A stretch of DNA of 64,000 nt from Candidatus Enterococcus leclercqii (GTDB lineage: Bacteria; Bacillota; Bacilli; Lactobacillales; Enterococcaceae). This document shows positions 15,517 through 24,733 of this stretch, one piece after another. The position numbers were made by a program, and so were the translations under genes. Location: assembly GCF_009933135.1 (NCBI RefSeq), contig NZ_MAEH01000009.1:186001-250000 (forward strand), given 5' to 3'. The first letter of the stretch is position 1; every line of letters starts with the position of its first letter. Below the pieces are notes generated by a model that was given only the letters and a program-made list of their open reading frames with translations, made no database searches and was not told the origin of the DNA.

Positions 15517-15975
15517 TTGACTGATGAGATGCAAAAACATTTGGACAAGGGCATGTACGGCCAGCCATTGGTGAATCCTGATGAACAACATAAATATATG
15601 GGGACGTTTCGTGAACGCTGCTATTTGAGCATGACTTTGGCTCAGATGAAAGAAAAAGATAATCAGGACAATCTGCGGAGGGAGCTGGCAAAAGATCCCG
15701 ATGCACAAGTTTTGATGAATGGGCAACTCTCAGAAACGCTGCAGGGGGAATACATCCAGCTGCTCACGAAATCCGGACATAAATTTACCATCGTCAATGA
15801 TTTTGTTGGAACGAATCCGGATAGTCTCGGTCTTTTGGTCGTTTCAAAAGAAGCCGTCAATGAGCCCGTGATTGATATCGACCAGAAATATCCGGAAAAA
15901 GAGGCGGAATCAGCAAAGTCAACGAAGAAAAAGCCTGGTTTCTTTGACCGGCTGTTTCACCCAAATGATCAATAA
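15517..15975 (+). CDS. yueI: DUF1694 (YueI) family protein
   Basis: A 152-residue protein. The start is TTG at 15517, eight bases after GAGGAG; the ATG two codons earlier is too close to that site. Family features are YGQPLVNPDEQHKYMGTFRE followed by LSMTLAQMKEK and a VVSKEAVN segment. The C-terminal tail is charged (ESAKSTKKKPGFFDRLF). YueI proteins have an L7Ae/ribosomal-protein-like fold but no established function. It appears to be monocistronic. Confidence 0.82.
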   Translation: MTDEMQKHLDKGMYGQPLVNPDEQHKYMGTFRERCYLSMTLAQMKEKDNQDNLRRELAKDPDAQVLMNGQLSETLQGEYIQLLTKSGHKFTIVNDFVGTNPDSLGLLVVSKEAVNEPVIDIDQKYPEKEAESAKSTKKKPGFFDRLFHPNDQ

Positions 15976-16083
15976 CAAATAAAAAATTAATTTTCGACAG
16001 CTTGAAAGGGTGTTCTCTTTTACGGGATATGGGCAATAGTAGTTGCCAGCTCTTGTCAGACTGCCGACAAGGGGGAATTATCT

Positions 16084-16497
16084 ATGGCTACACCAGATTA
16101 TCAAACATTGAAAGATGAATTGCTTTTGGCACTGGATACCCACATCGATATCTTGAAAGATGCCTCTTACATCCAAGCAGAGCACTTGGATGGGATTATG
16201 TTCATGATGCGCAGCTTTGGCTTTATGTTGGATCGGGCCCCGAAAGTTCTGGCAGCAGAGGACCCGGAAGAGATGAATTACCAGATGTTTCAGTATTACA
16301 GCCTGTTGACAGAGCTGAAATACAATTTGACGCTAAACTTTCCTTATGCCAAAATTAATGATACTCCGCTTTTGGATATCGTTGATTCTTTCCCTACCAC
16401 TTACGAAAAGGAAATGAAGTCCTGGTGGGAAGCCACCACCGGCTTGCAAGTCTGCGAAACTAAGCAAACCATCGAAATCAAAGAGTTCGAATACTGA
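16084..16497 (+). CDS. Conserved-looking acidic protein of unknown function
   Basis: A 137-residue acidic, helix-rich protein without signal peptide or membrane segment. Runs such as MFMMRSFGFMLDRAPKVL and MFQYYSLLTELKYNL are rich in Met and aromatic residues. AGGGGG lies eight bases before ATG, and a strong terminator follows, so it is a real single-gene unit. I do not recognise the family. Confidence 0.72.
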   Translation: MATPDYQTLKDELLLALDTHIDILKDASYIQAEHLDGIMFMMRSFGFMLDRAPKVLAAEDPEEMNYQMFQYYSLLTELKYNLTLNFPYAKINDTPLLDIVDSFPTTYEKEMKSWWEATTGLQVCETKQTIEIKEFEY

Positions 16498-16506
16498 TTG
16501 TTGGCG

Positions 16507-16551
16507 GGGCTCCGTCCTCTCGGCTCACCGAGAGTTGCGGAGCCCTTTTTT
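16507..16551 (+). terminator. Strong intrinsic terminator
   Basis: GGGCTCCG pairs with CGGAGCCC around an inner CTCGG-CCGAG stem, followed by TTTTTTG. It ends the unit of the gene at 16084-16497. Confidence 0.92.
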
Positions 16552-16696
16552 GCGCGTTGTGTCCACAAAGAAAAAACGTCTTTTGACAACAGATTTTTTA
16601 ATTTTTCTCTAAATTTACAGATAAATGCAAAAGTTGTTTAGCGTTTCGAGGTTTAAAGAGTAAACTTCAGAAAGAAATCTTTTTACGAGGTGACCT

Positions 16697-17836
16697 ATGA
16701 GTAAAGTGCAAAAGACGATCCTAGTCATTTTTGGGATTATAACCTTAGTGGTTGCAGTTGTCAGCGGTTTGGGAATGTATGCTGCCAATCAAGCCCGCAA
16801 TGCTGCCGATAAGATGTATAAACCATTGAACAACGGCAACAAATCTGTTGATACTTCAGCAGCCGAGCCTTTTTCCATCATGCTGTTAGGGATTGACTCT
16901 GGCGGCTTGGGTCGAACAGATCAAGGACGCTCGGATACGACGATGGTAGTGACCATCAATCCCCAAAAGAAAACGACCACCATCACCAGTGTCGATCGTG
17001 ATTTCCTGATTGAAATCGTCGGCAAAGATCGCCATGATAAGCTGAATTCAGCCTATTCTTACGGCGGTGTATCCATGGCTATTGATACTTTGGAGAATTT
17101 TCTCGACATTCCGATCAATCACTATGCCACCATCAATCTGCAAGGACTTAAAGATTTGATTGATGCAGTCGGTGGTATCGAAGTCGATAACAAAATTGAC
17201 TTTACCTTAGATGGTATCCACGTACCTGCTGGTAAAATCACCTTAGACGGCGAAAAAGGGTTGGCCTATGCCCGCATGCGAAAAGATGACGGCACCGGCG
17301 ATATGGGTCGGCAAGCGCGTCAGCGAGAGGTCTTGACCAAAGTTGTTGAAAAACTGGCCAGCGTCAATACCGTTAAATATTACACCAAAGTTTTGGATGC
17401 TTTGGGAGACAATGTATCGACAGATTTGAGCTGGAATCAGATGTTAGATATCGCCGCCAATTATCAAGACGCTCTCACCAACATTGAACCTGTCCAAATC
17501 GGCGGGCAAGGATACATGCTAAACGGGGGCTACTATCAGATTCCGCCTTATTACGGGACATTGGAAGCCCAAAACCGTATGCGGGATCAATTGAACTTAG
17601 ACTTGCGAGAAAGCTTATCCTTGATTAATGATCCAGAACAGCGCCTATATGATGATAGCACTATGGATCCCGATGCCGGTTGGGATGAACCTGAACGTAC
17701 GGCGAATATTCAGTTTGCTCCAGCATTTGAAGGCTACCCAAGTCAACGTCCGAAAAGTGATTCTTCCGAAGACTCTGGATCAGAAACCTCTGATTCTCAG
17801 TCCACCGAGAGCTCCGATACTTTTACAAACGAATAA
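16697..17836 (+). CDS. LytR-CpsA-Psr (LCP) family cell-wall glycopolymer transferase
   Basis: A 379-residue type II membrane protein that transfers wall teichoic acid or other glycopolymers from lipid carrier to peptidoglycan. One transmembrane helix at about 7-29 is followed by the extracellular LCP domain with its conserved blocks: LLGIDSGG, GRSDTTMVVTINP, TSVDRDF and NHYATINLQGLKDLIDAVGG, plus GLAYARMRKDD with the pyrophosphate-binding arginine. The C-terminal 40 residues are Ser/Asp/Glu-rich and probably disordered. GAGGTGA precedes ATG. A TTGACA lies at 16583-16588 but no convincing -10 is paired with it. Confidence 0.92.
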   Translation: MSKVQKTILVIFGIITLVVAVVSGLGMYAANQARNAADKMYKPLNNGNKSVDTSAAEPFSIMLLGIDSGGLGRTDQGRSDTTMVVTINPQKKTTTITSVDRDFLIEIVGKDRHDKLNSAYSYGGVSMAIDTLENFLDIPINHYATINLQGLKDLIDAVGGIEVDNKIDFTLDGIHVPAGKITLDGEKGLAYARMRKDDGTGDMGRQARQREVLTKVVEKLASVNTVKYYTKVLDALGDNVSTDLSWNQMLDIAANYQDALTNIEPVQIGGQGYMLNGGYYQIPPYYGTLEAQNRMRDQLNLDLRESLSLINDPEQRLYDDSTMDPDAGWDEPERTANIQFAPAFEGYPSQRPKSDSSEDSGSETSDSQSTESSDTFTNE

Positions 17837-17936
17837 CCGGTCTTTTCCGACAGAATACAGGGTAAAATTTTTAAGATTTTCCTCTGTATTCTCGGAAACC
17901 GGCAAAAAAAACCGCAGTTGATCTGCGGTTTTTTTT
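17837..17936. terminator. Tandem hairpins between the LCP gene and gshAB
   Basis: The first hairpin pairs CCGG, TCCGA and GAATACAG with CTGTATTC, TCGGA and CCGG (17837-17902). The second is AACCGCAG-CTGCGGTT followed by eight T (17910-17938) and preceded by seven A, so it can act in both directions. It separates the convergent LCP and gshAB genes. Confidence 0.88.
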
Positions 17937-18095
17937 GGAGTTCTATAAGTGCTGCCGACTTATTCACATTCACCTGTGGCAACCTTTTTATCAGCCGCCT
18001 AAAAGCCAACAGAACGATTTGAAATGCTAGCAACCAAAAAGACAAGGGACCACCACTAATTTCTAATGGAAATTCCTGATGTTGCTGCTCTGATG

Positions 18096-20384
18096 TTAGT
18101 TTGATTGGTCACGATTCAACTCTGCCAATTCCGGATACAAAAAATTCAGAACCGCCATCGTCAAACGTCGTCCTTGACCGGCATAAGGATAGACATGCAT
18201 GTGCATTGCCGGATTGAAATTGGCTTCGATGATACCGTAAGCACCAGGTTCAGCAGCTGGTCGCGACTTATCAGGAATAATCAGGTCGATGCCGCTGATA
18301 GCTGCACCAAGGGCCGCTACCGCTTCTACAGCAACTTGTTTGTAGTCCTCGTTGAATTGGTCGGTCACGTCGATTGAATCGCCACCGGTGGAAATATTGG
18401 AGTTTTCCCGCAGGTATACAGTAACACCAGCTTTAGGAATAGACGTTGGCTCGTACCCCTGTTCTTTTAGCATCAACTTTTCGATTTCCCCCAGTTGAAT
18501 CAATTCTAATGGTGAACGGTGGTGGGTTCCTCGTAATGGATCTGTATTTTTTTCTGCGACTAATTGGGCAATGGTCTGGTGACCGTCCCCTACCACATTG
18601 GCAGGAACCCGTAACATGATTGCTTCCACTTCACCATCCAATACAAAAAAGCGATACTCGGTTCCTGCCAGAAACTCTTCTACCAAGATGGCATCATCTT
18701 CGGCAAAGGCAATGGCCACTGCAGTTTGATAGTCTTCTTTGGCAGGGGGCTCCTTGAAGACAGAAATCCCCAAGCCGTAGTTCGTGCTTTTAGGTTTTAC
18801 TACAATCGCTTGTCCGGCATATCGCGGAAAATCAGCCAATGCCTCTTGGAGATTGGCATATTCACCACCGCCGGGTACCCGATAGCCGGCTTTGGCTAAG
18901 ACCTTTTTAGTGACCGTTTTATTGGCCATCATCAAGGGCACGATATACGTGTCTTTGGCCGTCATGTTGGCATTTTTTACATATTCTCTATGACCTGACA
19001 AATCCAATCTCAAAAATTGATCTGCCTGATCCAATACAGTCACACCTACCCCTTTTTGGATAGCATCAAACATGAAAATCTGGGTGGACAGCTCCATCCC
19101 GGTAAATCCTGCCAATTGATAAGGTCGCGCCCAAGCCTTTTCGTGATTGCGCTGGGCTAGTTCGACTGCCACTGCCTGTTGGGAAGTCACTTGACCAGCC
19201 GACCACAGTTGCGCTGCCGGTGTTGTTTCCGGCTGGGCTAGACGTGTCACGGCAAAATCAAGAAAACCCTCTGGTAGCGGCAGTTGTAGAGCAACAATCA
19301 TCCGCTGCAACTCCGACAGCAGCCACTCCCCTTCTGCCAGATACTCAGTGGGCGCTTCTGGATTTTCTAAAGCCACTTGATCATTGCGTCGGTCACCTTC
19401 TGCTACCCATTCTTCTGCCGCTGCTTCTTCTGGCAGCCACAACATCAACAACAAAAAGACTTGCAAAAAACGAGCCTCGTCTTCAGAAAATCCATACGCC
19501 TCAAAAGGCTGCAGATCGATATTGCGCAATTCGATATAGCGAATGCCGTGATCCGCGAGATCTTGGACTTTTTTTCCTCCTCGCAACCGCAGCGGCGCAT
19601 AAAATTCTTTTTCTTCAGACAATCGACCGATCTCCACCATGCGGGCAATGTCGTTTAGATAACGTTTCAGACTTGCATAGGAAACGACTACATCTCCGTG
19701 ATTTCGATAACCATAGGCGCTGTTGCGAATACTGCGTACTGGTTCTGCGGGAGCCGGATCATCCATGAAATAATTTTTTTCGCTTACAGGGCTGGCTCCG
19801 TAAAGATAAGTAATCAACCAACGATAACGAAGATAGTTACGAGTCACTTTCAGATACAGTGCTGTTTTGAATTCTTGCAGCGTAGCAATCTCCTCTTGTT
19901 GTTCAAATAAGGCTGCCATTAACTCGCCACCGAATTCAAAATTAAAATGAATGCCAGAAACCATCTGCTTGCGACGACCGTACTGGCGAGCCAAGTAACG
20001 ACGATATAAGACATCCTCAAAATTATCCAACTCTGCCAGCTTGATACTGCAATTATTTTCCGGTAGCGCAGGAGGCATACTCAGCGGCCACAAGGTTTCA
20101 GTAGGTATCATCGAACGGTAGGCTACATCATGAAGTGCCGCTAACCAGTCCAGCAATTCCTTGGGAGTGTGAGTCACCGGGGTAATCAGTTCCAATTGTG
20201 TCTCGGCAAAATCAGTCTGAATATAAGGATGGTATTTGCGATTGCCTAAAGCTGTTGGATGGGGCGTAGCTGCCAGTTTGCCAGTCGTCAGATCAACTCG
20301 CTGCCCTTCTCGTTCCAAGCCAAATGTAGCCGCCAGCATATTTGCTCGAGCCCGCGGTGTCTGCATCATTGTTTGTAAGTTCAT
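18096..20384 (-). CDS. gshAB: Bifunctional glutamate-cysteine ligase/glutathione synthetase
   Basis: A 762-residue fusion (GshF type) that makes glutathione in two ATP-dependent steps. The N-terminal part (about 1-450) is a GshA-like ligase with GLEREGQRV, FAETQLELITP and RYIELRNIDLQPF; the C-terminal part (about 490-755) is an ATP-grasp domain with VVKPKSTNYGLGISVF, ILVEEFLAGTEYRFFV and a metal-binding IIEANFNPAMHMH. The length matches GshF of Listeria, Streptococcus and Enterococcus. GAAGGG lies seven bases before ATG. Product could serve the peroxidase at 1002-1481. The upstream gap holds its promoter and copy A of the dispersed repeat. Confidence 0.96.
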   Translation of the reverse strand: MNLQTMMQTPRARANMLAATFGLEREGQRVDLTTGKLAATPHPTALGNRKYHPYIQTDFAETQLELITPVTHTPKELLDWLAALHDVAYRSMIPTETLWPLSMPPALPENNCSIKLAELDNFEDVLYRRYLARQYGRRKQMVSGIHFNFEFGGELMAALFEQQEEIATLQEFKTALYLKVTRNYLRYRWLITYLYGASPVSEKNYFMDDPAPAEPVRSIRNSAYGYRNHGDVVVSYASLKRYLNDIARMVEIGRLSEEKEFYAPLRLRGGKKVQDLADHGIRYIELRNIDLQPFEAYGFSEDEARFLQVFLLLMLWLPEEAAAEEWVAEGDRRNDQVALENPEAPTEYLAEGEWLLSELQRMIVALQLPLPEGFLDFAVTRLAQPETTPAAQLWSAGQVTSQQAVAVELAQRNHEKAWARPYQLAGFTGMELSTQIFMFDAIQKGVGVTVLDQADQFLRLDLSGHREYVKNANMTAKDTYIVPLMMANKTVTKKVLAKAGYRVPGGGEYANLQEALADFPRYAGQAIVVKPKSTNYGLGISVFKEPPAKEDYQTAVAIAFAEDDAILVEEFLAGTEYRFFVLDGEVEAIMLRVPANVVGDGHQTIAQLVAEKNTDPLRGTHHRSPLELIQLGEIEKLMLKEQGYEPTSIPKAGVTVYLRENSNISTGGDSIDVTDQFNEDYKQVAVEAVAALGAAISGIDLIIPDKSRPAAEPGAYGIIEANFNPAMHMHVYPYAGQGRRLTMAVLNFLYPELAELNRDQSN

Positions 20385-20461
20385 AACCTGTCCCTTCTCT
20401 TTGTCCCGAATAGATGTCCCTTCAGCAAAAAAAGCCGCTTTACGAAAGCATCGTCTTGCTT

Positions 20462-20490
20462 ATTATAGAGGAAATTTGGTGGAAACTGAA
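20462..20490 (-). promoter_or_regulatory. Promoter of gshAB
   Basis: On the minus strand TTCAGT (20485-20490) and TATAAT (20462-20467) are 17 bases apart. The 70-base leader contains a short GCTTT-AAAGC hairpin followed by a T-rich stretch near 20425-20450, a weak attenuator candidate. Confidence 0.6.
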
Positions 20491-20589
20491 CAGCTCTGCT
20501 CCATGTCTCATAATTTTTCATTGACGTTTTCACAGGGGAAGTAAAACATTTAAAAATCAATGGGTACTATTTTTATTTATAATCAGCTA

Positions 20590-20745
20590 GTCACCGTTCT
20601 CCAAAACTAACACTACCAACCGTGAGACCTCAAAAACCGACTATCTTCCATTAAAACTCATTGGAAGATAGTCGGCTTTTCATTGTTAAAAACTTCAAAC
20701 GCTGACTAACCTTGATTTCGTCAAGAGCAGTCAGCATCCTTCACT
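20590..20745 (+). repeat. Dispersed hairpin repeat, copy A
   Basis: Conserved blocks in order: TTCTCCAAAAC, ACACTACCAA, GTGAG, the long hairpin (CCGACTATCTTCCA 20637-20650 with TGGAAGATAGTCGG 20662-20675), ATTGTTAAAAACTTCAAA, GACTAACCTTGATTTCGTCAAG and GTCAGC. Similarity to copy B seems to continue weakly to about 20880 (CCGC, TTTA, CACTT, ATTTATG in order). It lies in the 563-base gap between gshAB and the membrane gene at 20948, which holds nothing else apart from the gshAB promoter. Confidence 0.78.
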
Positions 20746-20947
20746 CTTTCTCTTTATACATCCTTCTACGGACTTTGACACAAGGATTGTCGTAACGGTT
20801 TGCTAACAGCTATTTTCTCGCTCAGTTGGTGAAACCTCCGCCATTTACCACTTAAAAAACGATTTATGTCACAATTCCTTGTCTGTTCTTTCGGTTAATA
20901 AGCAGCCTTGGTCAAGGCACCGCCAACAAGTAAACTGAATCGAAAGT

Positions 20948-21325
20948 TTATTTTTCCGGAACAGGGCCAAATTGAGTTTGGAGAGTTGTCATCAGCCGCT
21001 TGCGATTTTCCGGTGTACTATTCATGAAGAGCAGCTCATCCCCATCATAGGAAAAATCATATTTCGTAAAACCCGTCAGACGGGCCAGCTTTTCCGGTGT
21101 TAATTCATAGGTCTTGACGTAATATTGGAAATCTCGTTGAAAACTGCGGGATTGTCGCAGCCCTCGCCACCAGAAAAAAAGCAGCGCCGCAAATAACAGG
21201 ATTCCAATGATTTTACGGGGCCAGCTATCTGAATAAACAACCTCTTTTACCGGTGTGATTCCTAAAATCACCGTCAACAAGAGTGCCGCCACCAAAGTCG
21301 ACAGCCAGAGTCGTTTGTTGTTCAT
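20948..21325 (-). CDS. Membrane protein of unknown function
   Basis: A 125-residue protein with two transmembrane helices (about 7-23 and 38-54) and a cytoplasmic or extracellular domain of about 65 residues (FQRDFQYYVKTYELTPEKL and following). AAGGAGG precedes ATG. It starts ten bases after the stop of the CPBP protease gene, so the two are cotranscribed. Family not recognised. Confidence 0.72.
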   Translation of the reverse strand: MNNKRLWLSTLVAALLLTVILGITPVKEVVYSDSWPRKIIGILLFAALLFFWWRGLRQSRSFQRDFQYYVKTYELTPEKLARLTGFTKYDFSYDGDELLFMNSTPENRKRLMTTLQTQFGPVPEK

Positions 21326-21335
21326 TGGTTCCTCC

Positions 21336-22010
21336 TTAAAGTGCCGTGAACATCACGATAAATGTAATGCTGTTGTACAAAATATGGGCGATCATATTGC
21401 ACCGAATATCCTTAGTCTTCAGATAAAGTATCCCAAAAAAGATACCAATCACGGAATAAACCAGCAGGTACAAGGAAATTGCCGGCTCATGCAACAGTCC
21501 GAAGATCAAGCCTGAAGTCACTACCGCTAAAATATCGTGCTTGCGGTCATTTTCATTCCAGAAATAATTCATGAAGATTCCGCGATAGAGCAACTCTTCG
21601 ATGATTGGGCCTAAAATAGCTCCGTACAGCGTAATCCCCAAAACATGCACCCGAAACAGCTGGTCGATATTTTGCTGATTATCTGCTTCTCCTGGCATCA
21701 GCGGAGTCACCAGGATTAAGAAAAGATAAACTGCAGCAACCGTCAGTAAAATCCACTTGATCTTGCCTTTCATGGCAAGCTCCCTGCCGAAACCGCGGGG
21801 ATTGTACTCTTGGATCTGTCGTTGATAGACACGGATAAAATACATCATCACGGCTAAGAAAACCACGACAATAATCAGTGCAAACGCGCCTTGTGACAAG
21901 TTGGTATTTAACAGCTGATCTGCCATCAGAGCCAGCGTAGAGAGGTTTTGTAAAAAGACAAAACCAGCAAAGAACAGGATGCGCCAAATCAACGGTTGTC
22001 GTTTAGTCAT
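21336..22010 (-). CDS. CPBP (CAAX-like) intramembrane metalloprotease
   Basis: A 224-residue membrane protein with about six helices. The catalytic motifs are EELLYRGIFMNYFWNEN (Glu-Glu-x3-Arg), GLLHEP (His) and NMIAHILYN (His-x3-Asn), all of the Rce1/CPBP type. The start is ATG at 22010, eleven bases after AAGGAGG; the longer reading is less likely. Members act in protein maturation, bacteriocin self-immunity or processing; no bacteriocin gene is near, so the role is open. Confidence 0.88.
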   Translation of the reverse strand: MTKRQPLIWRILFFAGFVFLQNLSTLALMADQLLNTNLSQGAFALIIVVVFLAVMMYFIRVYQRQIQEYNPRGFGRELAMKGKIKWILLTVAAVYLFLILVTPLMPGEADNQQNIDQLFRVHVLGITLYGAILGPIIEELLYRGIFMNYFWNENDRKHDILAVVTSGLIFGLLHEPAISLYLLVYSVIGIFFGILYLKTKDIRCNMIAHILYNSITFIVMFTAL

Positions 22011-22145
22011 TGTATCACCAGCCTCCTTTTTTGGTCCCTTCACCAAACTTCCGCTTTATAAACTTGAAAAAGCTTCTGTGTTGCGGACATTGCTGGTTGC
22101 TTGGGACCTTTATTTTAAAAGTACCGTATTTTTTCAGAACGCCTG

Positions 22146-23720
22146 CTAATCTTGGATCAAGCCTTTAAACAGGCCAATCACAAATTGATTCGGATCAAAT
22201 GGCTCTAAATCGTCAATGCCTTCGCCTAAGCCCACCAGTTTTACCGGCAGGTGGAGTTCATTGCGGATCGCCAACACGATCCCACCTTTTGCGGTTCCGT
22301 CCAATTTGGTCAAAACAATTCCTGAAACATCGGTGGTTTCTTTAAATTGCTTAGCCTGAACCATTGCATTTTGGCCGGTCGTAGCATCCACCACCAAGAG
22401 CACTTCATGAGGCGCCTCTGGCAATTCTCGCTGAATAACTCGTTTGATTTTATCCAACTCTTTCATCAAGTTGACTTTATTTTGCAAACGGCCAGCAGTA
22501 TCCACCAATAAGATATCGTAGTGTTCATTTTTGGCTTTTTCCACCGCATCGTACACAACAGCTGCTGGATCGGCACCCGCATTGTGGCGCACGACTTCTA
22601 CACCAGCCCGCTCACCCCAAACAACCAATTGATCAATCGCCCCGGCACGAAAAGTATCGGCTGCCGCCATCAAGACTTTTTTTCCTGCCATACGGTATTC
22701 GTAAGCCAGTTTCCCAATGCTGGTGGTTTTCCCTACACCATTGACACCGACAAAGAGCATCACTGTCAGCTCCTCGGGTTGGATATTGAGGTCGTGATTT
22801 TCCCCTTCGCCAGCTTCGTCGTACAGATTCACCAGTTTTTCAATGATGACGTTTTGTACATCTTTTGGTTTCTTGACGTTTTGCAATTTGACTTCCTGGC
22901 GCATTTCATCAGCAATCCGCATGGCTGCATCAAAGCCAACGTCGGCACCAATCAAGGTTTCTTCTACTTCTTCAAAGAAATCTTCATCAACACTGCGGAA
23001 ATTGGCAAACAATTCATTTAGCCGCTGACCAAACGTTTTACGGCTCTTTTTCAGCCCTTTGTCGTACTTTTCCTCAACAGTTGCTTGCGATTGCGGTTCA
23101 ATCGGAGCAACCGGTGGCGCCATTTCAGCCTCTTGGATCACTGCTTCCGCTTCTGCTGTTGCATCAAAAGTCGGCGTAAGCTCGGCTTCTGAGTTGACTG
23201 TTGAGGCAGCTTGTTCTTGCACGTCAGTTTCAGCAACTTGTGGCCGGTCCTCAGCTTGATCTGCCACTGTCAGTTCTTCCTGGCTGACGGTTTCTGTCGC
23301 TGCTGCTTGTTCTTGATCGACTGTCTGCACCTGTGTGTCTTGCGCCTCAACCTCAAGAGGTGTGGCATTCTCCAGCTCTTCGGTTGCTTCGTCAGCTGGA
23401 ACTGCTTTTTCCGCAATAGTGTCAGTCAATTGGTGAGTCGAAACGTCTTGTGAAGCGACAGTCGTTGTTTCAACTTCAGATTCTGTTTCAGCCTTCTTTA
23501 CTTCAGCGGTCTCTTCAGAGGAGGCTTCAGCAGGAGTAGGGGCAGCTTCTGCCGGCTTTGTCTCCGGTTGTTCAGGTTCTGATTGTTCTGTTTCAGATTG
23601 CTGCGTGTTTGTTTGCTCGTCGGTTGTTTGTTCATCGAGCGCTTCTTCCGGTACTACCGGTGGCTGCTCCGGCTCTTCTTTGCCCATGAGCGCCTTTTTG
23701 ATCTTATCGAAAAAGCCCAT
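22146..23720 (-). CDS. ftsY: Signal recognition particle receptor FtsY
   Basis: A 524-residue GTPase that docks SRP-bound ribosomes at the membrane. MGFFDKIKKALMGK is a short amphipathic membrane-binding helix; residues about 15-210 form a very acidic, repetitive low-complexity A domain; the N domain follows and the G domain carries GVNGVGKTTS (G1), DTAGRLQNK (G3) and TKLDGTAKGG (G4), ending with GLGEGIDDLEPFDPNQF. The A domain is longer than in Bacillus FtsY (329 residues in all). AAGGAGG precedes ATG. It is the last gene of rnc-smc-HAD-ftsY. Confidence 0.97.
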   Translation of the reverse strand: MGFFDKIKKALMGKEEPEQPPVVPEEALDEQTTDEQTNTQQSETEQSEPEQPETKPAEAAPTPAEASSEETAEVKKAETESEVETTTVASQDVSTHQLTDTIAEKAVPADEATEELENATPLEVEAQDTQVQTVDQEQAAATETVSQEELTVADQAEDRPQVAETDVQEQAASTVNSEAELTPTFDATAEAEAVIQEAEMAPPVAPIEPQSQATVEEKYDKGLKKSRKTFGQRLNELFANFRSVDEDFFEEVEETLIGADVGFDAAMRIADEMRQEVKLQNVKKPKDVQNVIIEKLVNLYDEAGEGENHDLNIQPEELTVMLFVGVNGVGKTTSIGKLAYEYRMAGKKVLMAAADTFRAGAIDQLVVWGERAGVEVVRHNAGADPAAVVYDAVEKAKNEHYDILLVDTAGRLQNKVNLMKELDKIKRVIQRELPEAPHEVLLVVDATTGQNAMVQAKQFKETTDVSGIVLTKLDGTAKGGIVLAIRNELHLPVKLVGLGEGIDDLEPFDPNQFVIGLFKGLIQD

Positions 23721-23752
23721 TGCTTTCCCTCCTTATATGGTCTGGTGAAAAA

Positions 23753-24580
23753 TTAGTTGCCGGCAGTACCGGCTTGTAAGACGTATTTTTCGATGACTTT
23801 GGCCACACCGTCAGCCTCATTGGAAGCCGTGATGACATCAGCGACTGCTTTGACAGCCGGGACAGCGTTAGCCATCGCAACTCCGATACCGGCATAAGCG
23901 ATCATCGGCAAATCGTTTTCTTCATCTCCAATCGCCATGACTTCGGCGGCTGTGATTCCTAAATCTCCTGCCAATAAGTCGATTCCATAGGCCTTGGTGA
24001 TTCCTTTTGGCATAAATTCCAACAAGACTTCCCGCGTTTTGATAACTTCAAATTCGGCTTTGACACTTTCAGGAATCTTAGCAATCTGCTGGTCGAGATA
24101 CGCCTGTGGGTAAGCCACTACTGCTTTATTGTACAATGCCTCCGGGTCTAGCTTCTCATAGCCGGCCGGTCGCACGTCTAACAGCGGGTTTAACTGGCCA
24201 TAGATAGACAGGTGGTCAGGCGCTGTTGGCAGTGACCAGACGACTTCATCGGAGACGACATCCAGCGGCAGGGCCAATTCTTTTGCAATTTGAATCAACC
24301 TTTGAACTTCTGCAAAAGACAACGCTGCTTTTTCAATCACTTCACCGGTATCATTTTTTTGCACCAGACCACCATTAAAAGTGATGGCATAATCCCCGGG
24401 ATTTTTCAGATCCAATTCTTCCAGATAAGGACGAATCGCCCGCAGTGGCCGTCCGGTACAAATCACGATTTTGACACCGGCTTTTTGTGCCGCTGCCAAT
24501 ACTCGTTTGTTTTCTGCAGTGATTTCTTTTTTACTATTTAACAACGTACCATCCAAATCGATGGCGACAAGTTTAATCAA
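23753..24580 (-). CDS. Cof-type HAD hydrolase (sugar-phosphate phosphatase family)
   Basis: A 275-residue phosphatase of the HAD IIB (Cof/YidA) group. The start is TTG at 24580, seven bases after AGGAGG, giving IKLVAIDLDGTLLNSKK at the N terminus, which holds the nucleophilic Asp-x-Asp. Further motifs are ICTGRPLRAI (Thr of motif II), Lys in GITKAYGIDLL and GDEENDLPMI (motif IV acids). The substrate, probably a sugar phosphate or flavin/pyridoxal phosphate, is unknown. It lies between smc and ftsY, its usual position in enterococci. Confidence 0.9.
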   Translation of the reverse strand: MIKLVAIDLDGTLLNSKKEITAENKRVLAAAQKAGVKIVICTGRPLRAIRPYLEELDLKNPGDYAITFNGGLVQKNDTGEVIEKAALSFAEVQRLIQIAKELALPLDVVSDEVVWSLPTAPDHLSIYGQLNPLLDVRPAGYEKLDPEALYNKAVVAYPQAYLDQQIAKIPESVKAEFEVIKTREVLLEFMPKGITKAYGIDLLAGDLGITAAEVMAIGDEENDLPMIAYAGIGVAMANAVPAVKAVADVITASNEADGVAKVIEKYVLQAGTAGN

Positions 24581-24733
24581 TCTTTTTCCTCCTGACAATA
24601 ACACGAAGCATTCGAGAAATTTTGCTGCGGCCACAGCTATAATCTGCTGTAAAGCTACTTGACTGAGATTCTGCTGCTTGTAGCCTTTTTGTCGAATTCA
24701 CCGATCAACTCGCAGAAAAACTCCCTCACAATT

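Noticed and set aside
19220-19768. A 182-codon open frame on the plus strand inside gshAB
   Set aside because: It is antisense to a clear conserved enzyme, has no ribosome-binding site and no recognisable protein features.
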